A program made the translations under genes and the position numbers. Shown here in pieces: positions 35,129-46,042 of a DNA stretch of 64,000 nt. The first letter of the stretch is position 1. Each line of letters begins with the position of its first letter. Source of the DNA: Rhabdophis nuchalis (taxonomy: Eukaryota > Chordata > Lepidosauria > Squamata > Natricidae); assembly GCA_039707465.1 (NCBI GenBank), contig CM077645.1, positions 163,608,003 through 163,672,002 of the forward strand, in the 5' to 3' direction. Below the pieces are notes generated by a model. That model did no database searches, was not told the DNA's origin, and worked only from the letters and a program-made list of their open reading frames with translations.

Positions 35129-36095
35129 TAACTTGCATTCTATATCCTCTCTTTATTTTCAATGACCAAGATAAAGCTTTCCATATTTCTATGGGGAAAA
35201 TACATATATTTCACTTCTGAAATGCTAAAGGCCAAAATAAAGATAAGCAAGGTTGTTTGAATGTGCTCACAAAAAGCCTTTGTCCTGCATAAAGTCATAC
35301 CATATCTCAAATTTTGGCATTGTCACCCCTACGTTTTAATCCAAAATTGCCAAACACATCCCCAGCACATTTAAAATCTAATCTCATAAAGGGAAAATGA
35401 TTTCATCAATATGATGAAAGCATTGTTGCACCATTGTGCTCAAAATTTAACCTTTTTGTATGTATCTGTGGTACCATGATGTGCAGAGGAAAGGTGTGAA
35501 CTTGTGTCACAACAACACAATGTTGCCTTTGTCACTTGTCTCCCTTGATCCCCACAGCAAATCTATTTTTCCCAGAGAAAGCAAAAACAATTATCTTTTA
35601 TAATTCAATGGTATTTTGCTTTTCAGATAGGTATATTTAATTACAGCTGCAAAATAATAGATGAAGCCACATTTTAAAGCAAGAGCTTACAGATAAAAGA
35701 ATATGAAGGCTTTTATCAAAATGTTAATGCTTTCTTTTGATGTATTCAACAACACCATCTAACTACAATATATTGGACAGAAATGTCATTTTTAAAAATA
35801 AATTCCCATTACTCCACAGAAAAATATTAAACATATAATATTGAATATTATAATTCCTCAAAACAACATTATGCCATGCATTAATTAATGTGACAAATAA
35901 ACCTCAGCATTTTGAGTCAGAATGGAAGGGAAAAAAATAGGGGAACTGCTGTGTACAGTACCTGTTTTATTTGTGGTAATAAACAAATAGTCTTGGATAA
36001 TAAAATATGAGTCTCCAGAATTTCTTTTTTTTTTTAAGTAACACTCCCACCCCGTGGATTAGTTAACTAGCATTTGCATCATATTTACAATATGT
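35129..36095. other. Intergenic, no feature recognised
   Basis: Very AT-rich, no recognisable element. Confidence 0.5.
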
Positions 36096-36512
36096 AATAA
36101 TAATCCAAGGGCCTTGAGGGCCTGTCTTTTTCCAAGAATCTCTATCCTTCCAATTCAGCTTGCTTCACTGGATCTCATTAGTCAAAGAGTTTGGGCTGGT
36201 GGGGATCAAAAGATGGCCTTCTCTGTTGTAGTCCCTGCTTTGTAGAATCTTTTGCCTTCAGAGATTAAAATAGTCCCAACCATGTTGATCTTTCAGAAAG
36301 CTTTAAAAAGTTGGCTGTTTATCCAGGCTTGAGCTCCAAAGTTGTTATGGGCCCTGTCTCTGGCTTTATTGTTAATAGGGCAATTACCTCAGCTGCTATA
36401 CATACAGTATTTGTTTAGATTGCTTTATTGTTGTATAATTTTAGAACTGTAAACTGCCAGCAGCATTTAGTTGTGATGAGTGGCCAGATTAAATAAATAA
36501 ACAAACAAATCA
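36096..36512 (+). mobile_element. Old L2-type LINE 3' end
   Basis: A decayed frame reads roughly ALWNLLPSEIKIV and KALKSWLFIQA, matching the L2 C-terminal LWN.LP motif. The 3' end GTGAGTGGCCAGATTAAATA with a short AAAT/AAAC tail follows. It is clearly older than the other L2 pieces. Confidence 0.6.
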
Positions 36513-36998
36513 TTGCTAATAATTACTGACTCTGTAAGAATATGTGTGATGGCGAACATCATTAAATTCTACTGAAACCTCACCAATTGATTTGTCCCAC
36601 CATCAAACGATGAAGAAATTCTTGAATAGGAGTATGACTAATGTTCATAGTGATTTTCCTATGTGTTGTGTGATGAAGAATATTATTGGTATGGAACACA
36701 CTTCTTTGTACTTTAGATCTCTGAGATCTAGCAATTGAGCAGAGGTATAAAGAGTTAGGTTAAATCTTGTTGAGATGAAAGGAGTGTAAGTATTTTGAAT
36801 CTATTTTGAGACTTTTTTTTTAAAAAAAAGCAAAAAATTGCACCATCAATAATATGATATTTGTCATGAAATCTTGGCAGTATAATCTCATAAGGATGCC
36901 AAGCAGTATAATTTTCTACCATCTGATTTTAATTAGAGTTGAATTCAGGAAAGGACTTATCAATTGATAGGCTTCCTCATGTTAATTATGTGGAAGCT

Positions 36999-37050
36999 GG
37001 CCACCTATGTCATGTCGCAGAGGCGTGCGACATGACATAGGCCACCTATG
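36999..37050. repeat. 30-bp hairpin insertion between 11-bp direct repeats
   Basis: GGCCACCTATG occurs at 36999-37009 and 37040-37050. The segment between forms, with the edges of the repeats, a perfect 15-bp stem (CTATGTCATGTCGCA at 37005-37019 with 37026-37040) and a 6-base loop. It borders the tail of the hammerhead-bearing SINE. Confidence 0.9.
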
Positions 37051-37092
37051 TTTTTTAGTTTTATGAGCTGATCAATAAATTAAATTAGAAGA

Positions 37093-37139
37093 GACCAGGA
37101 TAGATCTATTTCGAGCTTATTAGCTCTCATCAGCTGGCC
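37093..37139 (-). ncRNA. Hammerhead self-cleaving ribozyme motif, copy 1
   Basis: On the minus strand the core CUGAUGA (37133-37127) is followed by stem II GAGCU/AGCUC with an AAUA loop (37126-37113), then GAAA (37112-37109). Stem III is AUA/UAU closed by a GAUC loop (37109-37100), ending in the cleavable triplet AUC, with C17 at 37099. Stem I pairs GGCCAG (37139-37134) with CUGGUC (37098-37093). Every conserved core base of a type I hammerhead is present. Predicted cleavage is between 37099 and 37098. Cleavage activity is inferred from structure. Confidence 0.85.
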
Positions 37140-37142
37140 ATA

Positions 37143-37220
37143 CCCCTTACTGGGATTCGAACCGGGGCTATGTTGCATGCAAGGCGAGAAACCTCACACT
37201 TAAGCCAAACCAGTTCCCCT
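37143..37220 (-). other. tRNA-like head with A and B boxes (SINE promoter)
   Basis: The minus strand folds partly like a tRNA, with A box at 37207-37197 and B box at 37163-37153. It is an internal pol III promoter of a SINE, not a functional tRNA gene: no matched acceptor stem is seen and it runs straight into the ribozyme. A transcript from it would include the hammerhead. Confidence 0.65.
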
Positions 37221-37369
37221 ATTACATCAGCTTAGACAGGGTATATTAGTATAGGTAATTGTTTCACAACAACCTGTTATTATTAGGCCCCAATTAAAGG
37301 GAGGAGACATACTGTTTCCCTTACTGCCCATCGGCTCATCGCTAGAGATGCTAGAAACATATATATATG
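37221..37369. other. Spacer between the two hammerhead repeats
   Basis: This 149-bp segment lies between the SINE head and the second hammerhead repeat. It has no recognised motif. The period between equivalent bases of the two ribozymes is exactly 315 bp. Confidence 0.5.
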
Positions 37370-37461
37370 TTAGTTTTATGAGCTGATCAATAAATTTAAA
37401 TTTGAGAGACCAAGATAGATCTATTTCGAGCTTATTAGCTCTCATCAGTTGGCCACACCCC
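37370..37461 (-). mobile_element. Second hammerhead-bearing repeat, headless
   Basis: This 92-bp direct repeat of 37055-37146 keeps the hammerhead and the GATCAGCTCATAAAACTAA tail but lacks the tRNA-like head. It differs from copy 1 at a handful of positions, mainly in the AT-rich part. It could be a 5'-truncated neighbour or the upstream half of a tandem unit. Confidence 0.75.
37408..37454 (-). ncRNA. Hammerhead self-cleaving ribozyme motif, copy 2
   Basis: It has the same layout as copy 1: CUGAUGA (37448-37442), stem II (37441-37428), GAAA (37427-37424), stem III with the AUC triplet (37424-37414), and stem I GGCCAA (37454-37449) with UUGGUC (37413-37408). The innermost stem I pair is A-U here and G-C in copy 1, a compensatory change that supports selection for the fold. 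Predicted cleavage is between 37414 and 37413. Confidence 0.85.
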
Positions 37462-37696
37462 ACTGTATATATATATATTCCATGATATTCAGTTGATTTT
37501 AATTTATTGATGCCTTTGATAAGATATTCTTGCTAAGAAATGTATCCCTCATTCTGATATTTTTACAATCTTTCTAATTGCTTTCTTTAATTTGTCTTTT
37601 ACTTATTTCCTCCTTACAGGGAGAAAAAATCAGCAATTCAATTCAGGTAAACAATAATTCAACTAGACACTTTCAAAATTGTTACTACAATTACTA

Positions 37697-38106
37697 CAGG
37701 TAGTCTTCAACTAATGACCAACACTGGTACTAGAAATCTGGTCATAAATCATTGTGGTCATAACTAGAGGCACCCAGGTGAGCAGACCTATTTTCTGACA
37801 TTTTTTTAATGTAGTTCTTGAGCAAATCATTATGGTCCTTAAACAAACAGTATAATCATTAAGTGAAACCAGTTTCCCTCACAGGTGTTTTTTGTTGGAA
37901 ACCAGCAAAAAATACCAGAAACTAGCAGGCTGTCACAAATTGTGGTTATGTGACCATGGAACACTGCAACTGATTGCATATGTGATCCAATTGTCAAGCT
38001 CTTGAAGTGACATTTCACAACAGCTGGAAGTCTGGACCCCATTCTGAGGTCATCGTAACTCCAAACCATCATAAATCAGGTGGTCATAAATTGAGGACTA
38101 CCTCTG
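37697..38106. mobile_element. AGGTAGTCCTC-family small transposon
   Basis: The left end CAGGTAGTCTTCAACTAATG and the right end AATTGAGGACTACCTCTG form a clear inverted repeat. The interior has the family words GTGACCATGGAACACTGCAA and GGTCATCGTAACTC. It is non-coding and diverged from the copy at 8642. Confidence 0.75.
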
Positions 38107-38614
38107 CAACAGATTCCATTGACTCTTCTGGCATCTACAGTATAATAGCGAATCACATTATTCAATGTGATATCTACAAGAAACTACGAAAAACCAAATC
38201 GAAATGGTCCATGAACTTGCTTGTTATTCTTATTTGTAGACATTTCATTACCATGCTAGGCAATTTGATCCGTGTAACTCTTACTCTTTGTTTCTATTTG
38301 GCACCCTCCTGTCTTTCTATTTGTTCTTATTCCTTCTTTCTGGCACCCATTTTCCCTCTTTCTCATTTTGTCCTTCCCAGTTCAGGCTGTCACAAATCAG
38401 CAGATCAAGTCTAGATGCTTGGGGCTTTTGAAATTGGATCAGGGACTGCAATGTTCTAACATTGAATTTTGTCCTTGACCACCTCATACTTACCTTGACC
38501 ACTTCACACTTGAAGAGTGTGTGCCGTAAACAATTTTCTCTACTTGCTTGTACCTACTTCTTTTGTACCCCCTTGTTTCACATGCACCATTACATGTTTC
38601 AAAATTTGGTTTCT
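38107..38614. other. Intergenic, no feature recognised
   Basis: No recognisable gene or repeat. Confidence 0.45.
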
Positions 38615-39000
38615 CTAAGTTGAAAGTCTGTAGAGATTCTCAGTCATGCAGGTCATGGTTGTCCCAAAGGTGCTTTTTCAGGAAGCAACTTGATTTTCTC
38701 ATTTTTTCTTTGGAAGACAATTCATTTCTTATCCAAGAAGCTTCTTCAGCTCTGACTGGATAGTGGGGAATGGAAAGATTTACATTCCTTGCAAACAGCT
38801 GGTAATTTGCAACTTTTTAGAGGGCTGTTGAAGCACTTGGAGGTTTATCTGTGTCCTCAGGGTCACTTGAGTACTGCTCCTGGTTCCTGTAGTCTGCAAT
38901 GAATTTGAAAATTTTCCCAGAGGAAAAATCCATTGAATTTGATGTGAAAATGTTGTCCTGGTATTCATTGTTTTTTTGGTACGCCAACAATGTGATAGGA
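38615..39000 (-). repeat. Dispersed-repeat-like sequence of unknown class
   Basis: Words such as TCCAAGAAGCTTCTTCAGCT, GAGATTCTCAGTCATGCAGG and AAAGGTGCTTTTTCAGGAAG are familiar from a repeat spread in fish and reptile genomes, possibly linked to Penelope-like elements. No reverse transcriptase frame is visible, so the class is left open. Confidence 0.4.
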
Positions 39001-41652
39001 AAAGGGGGACAGCCCTGGAGAGTAGACAGGAAGTCATCCATGCCAGGAAGATCACTGCAAAAAGGAAGAGAATGATGGTCACAGAAGGCAAGACAGGAAA
39101 TCAGCCATGCTGGAAAGGTTGCTGACAAAGGAAAAAGGACAGACAGGAAGTCTTTCCAGGCTGGAACAAAGGGTCACATGGTAAATCACATGGTTTGCTT
39201 GGCACTCATCATTTTTAATACTCATCATGCCTCCCAGAACCAATTAACAATGAGTATCGAGGCACCATTATATCTTTTTTAGTTTTATGCTCAAGTATAG
39301 TTTTATGCTCAAGAAGGAATTTTAATTGAGGTATTTTCACTGGTTCTTTTTTCTTCTTCTACAAACTGAGAAATAAGGAGATAGTGGCCAGTGAATATGA
39401 AGGCAGATTCTGTCATTCTTCCTTCCACAGCATATCTAAGATCAAAGACAACTATAGAGAATGATTACTTTATAGATTCGGAGTTTTTCCAACAGTGATA
39501 ACTATAGAGGCTTCTATATCCAAGGTTTTCAAAGTCCTATAATCAGAAATAAGGAAAGGGAACTTAGCTTTCATGTCCAGACCTGAAATCAACTTAACTA
39601 AAATCCACCTATGTATTCTGGGCCACTGTTTGATTGTAAAAACTGTCCAATTATCTCACCAAAAGCCAAGCATCTCAGTCTTTTTGGATTTTTTATAAAA
39701 ATTATGATTGGTGAATGCTTTATATTTCATATGCATTCTTATCACTTCTCTATGCTTTAGAAAGTTATTAGCTGAACCATGCAGAGTGACCAAAAGTGAA
39801 CATTGAATCATTATGTTTTCAGCTCATCTTACAGCAAGCTAGGTGTTAAATTCAAGCCAGTGAAGAAGAAAGTGATGGTTGAAAGTAATATCTAATAAGT
39901 TAGGTCCAAATTATTTCTAAGGCAGGGTGGTGTCCACACTCAACTTCAATGTTATAAAAGAGAAATATGTAGCATTGATAGTTATGCTAGAACATAGGAG
40001 AAAAAAAATTAATGGAATTCATGTAGGAGAGTTCTGTCAATTATTTGATAAACACTTCAAATAAATAGTTCATTCATAAGCTGCAAGTAATATCCAGGTC
40101 CTCAGTCCCAAATAATTGGATTTTTTTTCTTTCCAATGTTGAAGAACAAGTCCCTTAATAATAAAAACAATGTCAAGAATCCATTTCCATTCCCCTATTA
40201 TTAATTTCCATGTAGCAATTTAAGTAATTCTAAAGAATGCTAATATCCAATTATACTATAATCTGTAAAAAAAAGTAAGTCTCAACATTTTGAGGTACCC
40301 CAAATATATCCATGAATGAAGAATTCATTTTACAGCATCTCCCAAAATGCAATCATTTAATTATTCATGTACAAATACAGTTTGGTCTAATAAGAGAAAC
40401 ACTCATTTAGTTTGTTGAATAAGCCGCAGTCTAAGATGTGATATATTTCAAGACAGTCTTCCATTGTTTCGACAAAATAAGGCTCTCCAATTTCTTATTC
40501 CACTTAATTTTTAAAATTTGCATGTCAAGTTGACTTATTGCTAGCATGTGCGCATAAAGATTGATTGTGAGATTTTAAGACTCAAAAGCGTTCGCAATTT
40601 CAGGTGTTACTGATGCTAAAGATGCTGCAGGCTCAAATGAAGATGTTGTAGGTGTAAATACTGCTAGTGGGTAGCAAAAGACAAAATATATTAGTGTTTC
40701 AACACAGACATTAATCACTGTAATTCAATAATTAGTCAAAGGTAAAAACCCTAGCATTCATTCCAAATCTCCCACATAGCTAATTTCTCATCAATTGTAA
40801 GGTAGGGATCTCTCCATAAAGTCAATTTAACATAAGAATAATATATTTTTTGCAGATGCCACAGTATTCAAATTGATGCAGTAGTTACAGGAACTATGTT
40901 TCACTGATCATATTTGAACTTAAAATGGTCTAATTAAGCAAAAGTACTATGTGTGAACATTTCAGTGGACCTAAGGAGAATAATTTATGCTAAGGAAAGC
41001 TGTCCAAAATTTGATACCAATTAAAAGACATGCATAACAATATAATTCAATATTTGGAAAACCACGCCAGTCTCCTTAACTGACAACTGCATTGTTTTCA
41101 AGACTATCTTCTGAAGAACATCATATGGATCTATGGAACAATTTATCAAGTTTTTAAATATATTTTCCTAATAGATAGCTACATGGGAATTTCATCTGCA
41201 GAACTACATTCATTTTGAGAGTATTTATGCTACCCCAAAGTTTAAGGTTCAAATACTTCCATTTATCAATAACCCAAACTTAGATATCTTTATTCATCTT
41301 ATTCTGTACTGCAATTTTCAAATATGTACATGAAGTATAGAATACCAGTATATATAAAATATATATTTAAAATGTTATGTTGTAATGTATCAATACATTT
41401 TTAGCTTTGGGCATCTATTCCAATTTAAACTAATTAATTGAACATCCTACAACTTGCCTAAACACATTAATCAAATGCATCAAAGCCAGAATTGAACTAT
41501 AAATTTCTGAGAAAAAACAAATTATCATCAGCATATAATGCTAGTCTTGTATGATTATTATGATTTTGTCTAATAGCACACGATAGAGTTTCTAATCACA
41601 TATTAGTCAAAAGATAAAATGATCATCATTGTCTATTACCTTTGCCATAAAA
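39001..41652. other. Intergenic, no feature recognised
   Basis: A long AT-rich stretch with no recognised gene, RNA or repeat. Confidence 0.5.
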
Positions 41653-42245
41653 TAGGATAGAGTTGGAAGGGACCTTGGAGATCTTCTAGTTCAGCCCCAT
41701 GCTCAAGCAGGAGAACCTGCTGTATACCATTTCAGATAAGTGACTGTCTAGTCCAGTGATGGCTAACCTTTTTTGGTTCGCGTGCCAAAAGCGGGGGGAG
41801 CGCAGGGGGGTTGTGCATGGGCGTGCCACACCTATAATGCTATGTGCGCAACTCCCTGCTTTTGGTGCATTTCCCCCCCCCCTTCCCAGGCTCCAGAGGC
41901 TTTCTAGGAGACTGGGGAGGTTGAAAACAGCATCCCCCCCACCTCCAGAGACTTCAGGAGCTTCCCTGAAGCCTCCAGAGGGCAGAAAACAGCCTCAAAA
42001 GAAGGCCTTAGTCAGCTGGCCAGCGCACACATGCGTGCTGGAGCTGACGGGGCAGTGCCTCACGTGCCCTGTGAAATGGTTCCGCATGCCATAGGCTCAC
42101 CATCACTGGTCTAGTCTCTTCTTAAAAACCTCCAGTGCTCACAATTTCTGAAGGCAAGCTGTTCCACTGGTTAATTGTCCCCACTGTTAGGAAGTTTCTC
42201 CTTAATTCGAGATTGCTTCTCTCTTTAATTAGTTTCCAACCATCA
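41653..42245 (-). mobile_element. CR1 LINE 3' fragment, split by a hAT-like element
   Basis: The left part is AGGATAGAGTTGGAAGGGAC and CTTGGAGATCTTCTAGTTCA; the right part after 42116 holds AAGGCAAGCTGTTCCACTGG and TTAGGAAGTTTCTCCTTAAT. This is the antisense of the CR1 3' region shared by birds and reptiles. The 355-bp element at 41754-42108 is inserted in it. Confidence 0.88.
41754..42108. mobile_element. hAT-like transposon with perfect 8-bp TSD
   Basis: The ends CAGTGATGGCTAACC and GGCTCACCATCACTG are inverted repeats with few mismatches. GTCTAGTC is present at 41746-41753 and 42109-42116. The body includes CGCGTGCCAAAAGCGG and GCATGCCATAGGCTCACC, typical of a common reptile hAT-derived element. 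The 112-residue open frame is a by-product. Confidence 0.92.
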
Positions 42246-42657
42246 TCATCATCTTTATGGATAACTCCTTGTCATGGGGGTGGGCGGGGGGGTGGGCTTT
42301 TGATACTCTGTGAGGTTAAGAGTTACAGCCTTGGACAAGACTGTATACTGTGTTTGAACATTGCACAACATTGCACAATTATACGTCAGAACTAACAAAG
42401 TGAGAGGACTTAAAGAGAATGTTTGAACTGTGGGAAAGAATTTATCCAGACTCAAATATCACTGAACACAATTAGCAGATCAAAGGAGATTCATTACCAG
42501 AAATAAAATATTCAGGAATACAGAATTGGAAGAGATTCAGAAAACTTGTGCAAATGAAAGATCCTTGAACAATAGTAGAACAGTAGAAGAAATGTAGATT
42601 ATAACAATTAGAAATATAGAGGAAAACTGTCATGAACTACTTATATGATATCTTGCT
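42246..42657. other. Intergenic, no feature recognised
   Basis: G-rich run near 42278-42296; otherwise nothing recognised. Confidence 0.45.
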
Positions 42658-42805
42658 GTAGAATATAGAATCATAAGGAAGGGACCTTGGAGGCCTTCTA
42701 GCCTAACCCTGTGCTTAAGACAGAAGACTTTATATCATCCTGGTCAAACGGTTGTCTAGTCTATTTTGGACAATCTCCAGTAATGGATCACACAAAAGAC
42801 AAACT
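42658..42805 (-). mobile_element. CR1 LINE 3' fragment, minus strand
   Basis: AATCATAAGGAAGGGACCTT, GGAGGCCTTCTAGCCTAACC and CTCCAGTAATGGATCACA are a short, older copy of the same antisense CR1 3' region as at 41653. Confidence 0.75.
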
Positions 42806-42812
42806 ATTCCAT

Positions 42813-42940
42813 GGGTGTCAAACTCGCAGCATCACTTTGCTGTCACATGACATTTCATGATATTTTCCCCCTTCATGGAGCTGGGGAAAGCGTGACCTGC
42901 ATGTGATCCAACTGGCCTGTGGGCCACCAGTTTGACACCC
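42813..42940. mobile_element. Small hAT-like transposon (GGGTGTCAAACTCG ends)
   Basis: GGGTGTCAAACTCGC on the left and ACCAGTTTGACACCC on the right are inverted repeats around a 128-bp non-coding element. It shares its end type with the interrupted element at 14755-15510. Confidence 0.8.
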
Positions 42941-45900
42941 CTGAGCTATTCTACTGAAGTAATAACAACAGAACCAGTACAGGGGGAAAAAACCCCAATG
43001 AATTAACCTGCCAACAATAAGAATTAAAAGCAATAAAATACAGTGTGTGAAGAATTACCAGTACAAAACCAAAGACTGCCACATTGAAAGTATTTCCTCA
43101 CAAAAATCTTTCCTTATAATGAAGGACATGCATAAGGTACTTGCAAGGATTAAATAACATCTATAGAACAGACCAATTAGCTTGCCTATAGTACAACAGT
43201 GGTGGTTACCGAAGAAATGGGCATAAAACTTAGAAAACCAGAAACAAACCATTCAATCCCAAAATGGAGGATCAGATGGAGGCCAAGATAAAGAAATTAA
43301 GATTAAATGTGAGTAATTTAAAGAACATGACAGAGTAAAAAAAAAATAGGAATATAATTATTAGACAAGACTAATTAAAAAATATTGACATAGCACCAGA
43401 AAAAGAGGCTTTGGAAATGATAAAGCAACAAATAGCAGCAATAGTTGGAAAACTGAATGCTCTGAGGTACAAATGATCTAATTTGAGCAAAGTCAGCTAC
43501 ATCAGACCAGAGGCGATTCTACCAACATATAAATGGCAATAGACATTCTGACAATGAAAAACCAAATAAAAAGGAAATAATCCACGTTTGGAAAGATCTA
43601 TAGGAAATGCAAGAAGACTGTAATAATATTACTAATTGAATAAATGAATTTGAAGATGGATTTAATTTAAAAAAAGCAGAACCAATAATAACAGAAATGG
43701 TTAAAATGGGGTGCAAAGTATTAGAAACTGGACATGTCTTGGAAATGATCAAATGTATGACTTTAGCTCAAATATCTGACTAGCTGACATCCAATTATAA
43801 ACCTCTGGTTGTCACAGATGCCTGGGACCCTCAGGCACTTTGCTTCAAGATGGGGAGGGGGCTTATTTCACACAGAAGAGATGCTAGGATTGCTAGTTAT
43901 CCTATAGCAATCCAAGGAAACAGCAATTTCAGAGAAAAAAAAAGTCTCATGCTTTGTCATTTAATATTCATTTCAGCAGCCAAGGTTTTTTTTTAAGCGA
44001 ACTTTGTTTATAGGACACAACAGTGGCTGTTATAGAGCAATATATATTATTAGCTGGTTTAGTGTTTGCAAAATGCAAAAATACAGTACTGAATAAACAG
44101 CTTGAAAAATGCCCTGACTTGCTGGTGACTTTTAATAGGTTTAGTTTCCTGATGAAATACCCACAGGAGTCTTGTAGTGTAAGATTTGTTTTATTTTTCT
44201 GTTTAAACATGTCAGATGAAAAAGTTGAACTGGTTGGCTCTGAGCTTAGCAGAGTTATATTCAGTGCAGCAGCCTCTGTCATCTGAAAGTGATCCTGTAT
44301 ATTCTGTCATTTCCCAAACTGAATACCAACTATTTAACCACCAAACTCCAACCGCCACTTCTTACACAACTAGTTTAATGCGGTTGTTTTTGAGGAAACA
44401 GATGCTGTTTGTAAGGAAATCACTTCAGAGAGCGGGAAGAAAGACTCTTTCTATAAAAGAGATGCCACTCACGCAGAAAATTATCATGTCAGAAAGATAA
44501 CTAGGATTGGATTTTTATCCCTGACATCTAGTTTCAATGAGCAGCAAATGCTTTTGAGTTGAAGAAGTTTCAATCATGTGATCCTTTAAAGCACTGTAAG
44601 AGAAAAAAAAAGGTTATCTAATGTCCTGTTTGTAGATTAAAGCTTCAGTCGATTTCCAGCTCCATCTTTCTTTCCTTCTCCCTTCATTTGATTCGAATTT
44701 GCCTCTTTAAAATCCTTTTAGCCAAAATATTGTTTTCAGACATGATTTTATATACACCGGTGACCATATTTTCTTGAGAAAAAACCCAGAAAGAACAAAC
44801 CTGAAAAAGAGGCAAACCTTGAAAGAGGTTCATAAAGATAAACAAAAAATCTGTATGCTTAAAACTTTGCTTTACAAAGGAAAATTTCAAATAAAACCAA
44901 GATTATAAAAGCTTAAATAAATCTAAAGGAGAACTTTTTTTTTTTTAAAGGCCTTCTTTATAAGTATGAACAATTCTAGTTGGCCCAAAGCCAAGACTGA
45001 ACAGGATACCTTATATGCTAGATCTATTCCAGTATATGTGAATTCCCATTATTCTACAGGAAAGTCCACAGCATCTCTAATTAAACTTTGGAATATTGTG
45101 CAATCAGGACTGGTTATCATGCCAACGTTCAATTGAACTCCTTGCAAACTTTCTGTTTTAAAACAGCAACAGTGGATATTTTGAAACTTGAACCTTCTTA
45201 ATCTGCTCTCTTACTCTTTTGAGTCAGAATATCTAAACTGGGCCATTAAGAAAGGACCTTCAAATTTGTGACATATGTCAGTCAATCAATCTTATTTGGA
45301 CATACTGTAGACCAGAAAATGATGATATATTCAAAAAGTTAAATGAAGGTCATTTCTGATTAGTTTGGGGAAATTTGATGTAGATGTTTGACTCAGGAGG
45401 CATTCCATTCTACCTTGATGGCTAGCAATAGAGTGAAATTTGTTAAAAAGAAAGGTTTGCTATCCCAAAATCTATGTTTGTCTTAAAGGTTTCTAAACTA
45501 TGCCCTTTAAATATATCATGGTGACTTTGGGACAGAATGAGATGAAATCTGCAGTGATAATAGATGCTGCATTTGGAGAAGCTGTGTTAAAAATGTGTAC
45601 AAAGGAAAATATGTGCCCACAATCAGTAGTAACTTTCACTGCAATTGGGGTTATTGATGGAGTTTGAAACTAAGCTGTAAAAATTATCTTACCGGGTGAT
45701 CTATTATAAGAAATAAAATACAGGGAAAATAGATAAATATTTGAACCTGAGGTAAAATGAAGACATGTTACAGGAGGGAAAAGAGTCAGGTACAAGAGAC
45801 AGAGACTCACAAAGAAATTGTTCCTCAAAATCAAGCCAGACTGGAGGATAGCAATCAAAGATAAAATAGCTAACAGTCAACCACCATGCAAATGGTCATG

Positions 45901-46042
45901 AAACGATCAGCAAAAGGCTGAGCTGAACATGGAAAAGAAGATATATGGAATATTTCTGGTAAAGGATAAAGGGATAACTCTACATATTTCTGTTGGAATC
46001 CCCCTAATATGTCCACAGAACTATCATCATTGAAGTGCTCTT
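42941..46042. other. Intergenic; A-rich stretch of uncertain origin
   Basis: The plus strand from about 43260 to 43760 is A-rich with broken open frames (EAKIKKLRLNVSNL, ALEMIKQQIAAIVGKLNAL) that might be a very old L1 first-ORF remnant. This is not firm. Nothing else is recognised. Confidence 0.35.

Larger units (their letters stand above)
37055..37220 (-). mobile_element. tRNA-headed SINE carrying a hammerhead ribozyme
   Basis: Read on the minus strand from 37220, the element starts with a tRNA-like head of about 76 nt. It has an A box TGGCTTAAGTG (37207-37197) and a B box GGTTCGAATCC (37163-37153), both close to the RNA polymerase III consensus. The hammerhead domain follows immediately (37139-37093), then an AT-rich tail ending in GATCAGCTCATAAAACTAA. 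The last 92 bp (37055-37146) recur as a separate direct repeat at 37370-37461. The SINE assignment rests on the pol III boxes and tail; this exact family I cannot name. Confidence 0.75.

Noticed and set aside
37143..37220. A tRNA gene on the minus strand, because of good A and B boxes.
   Set aside because: No matching acceptor stem is seen, and the sequence runs directly into the hammerhead and SINE tail, so it is a SINE head.
38690..38750. A further hammerhead, since the antisense reads like GGATGAGAAG..GAAA in related repeats.
   Set aside because: The core is not CUGAUGA, the GAAA box is mutated here and no three-helix fold can be drawn.
43260..43760. An L1 first-ORF remnant.
   Set aside because: The A-rich composition and short Lys/Glu-rich frames fit, but no diagnostic motif or reverse transcriptase is present, so it is not listed as an element.
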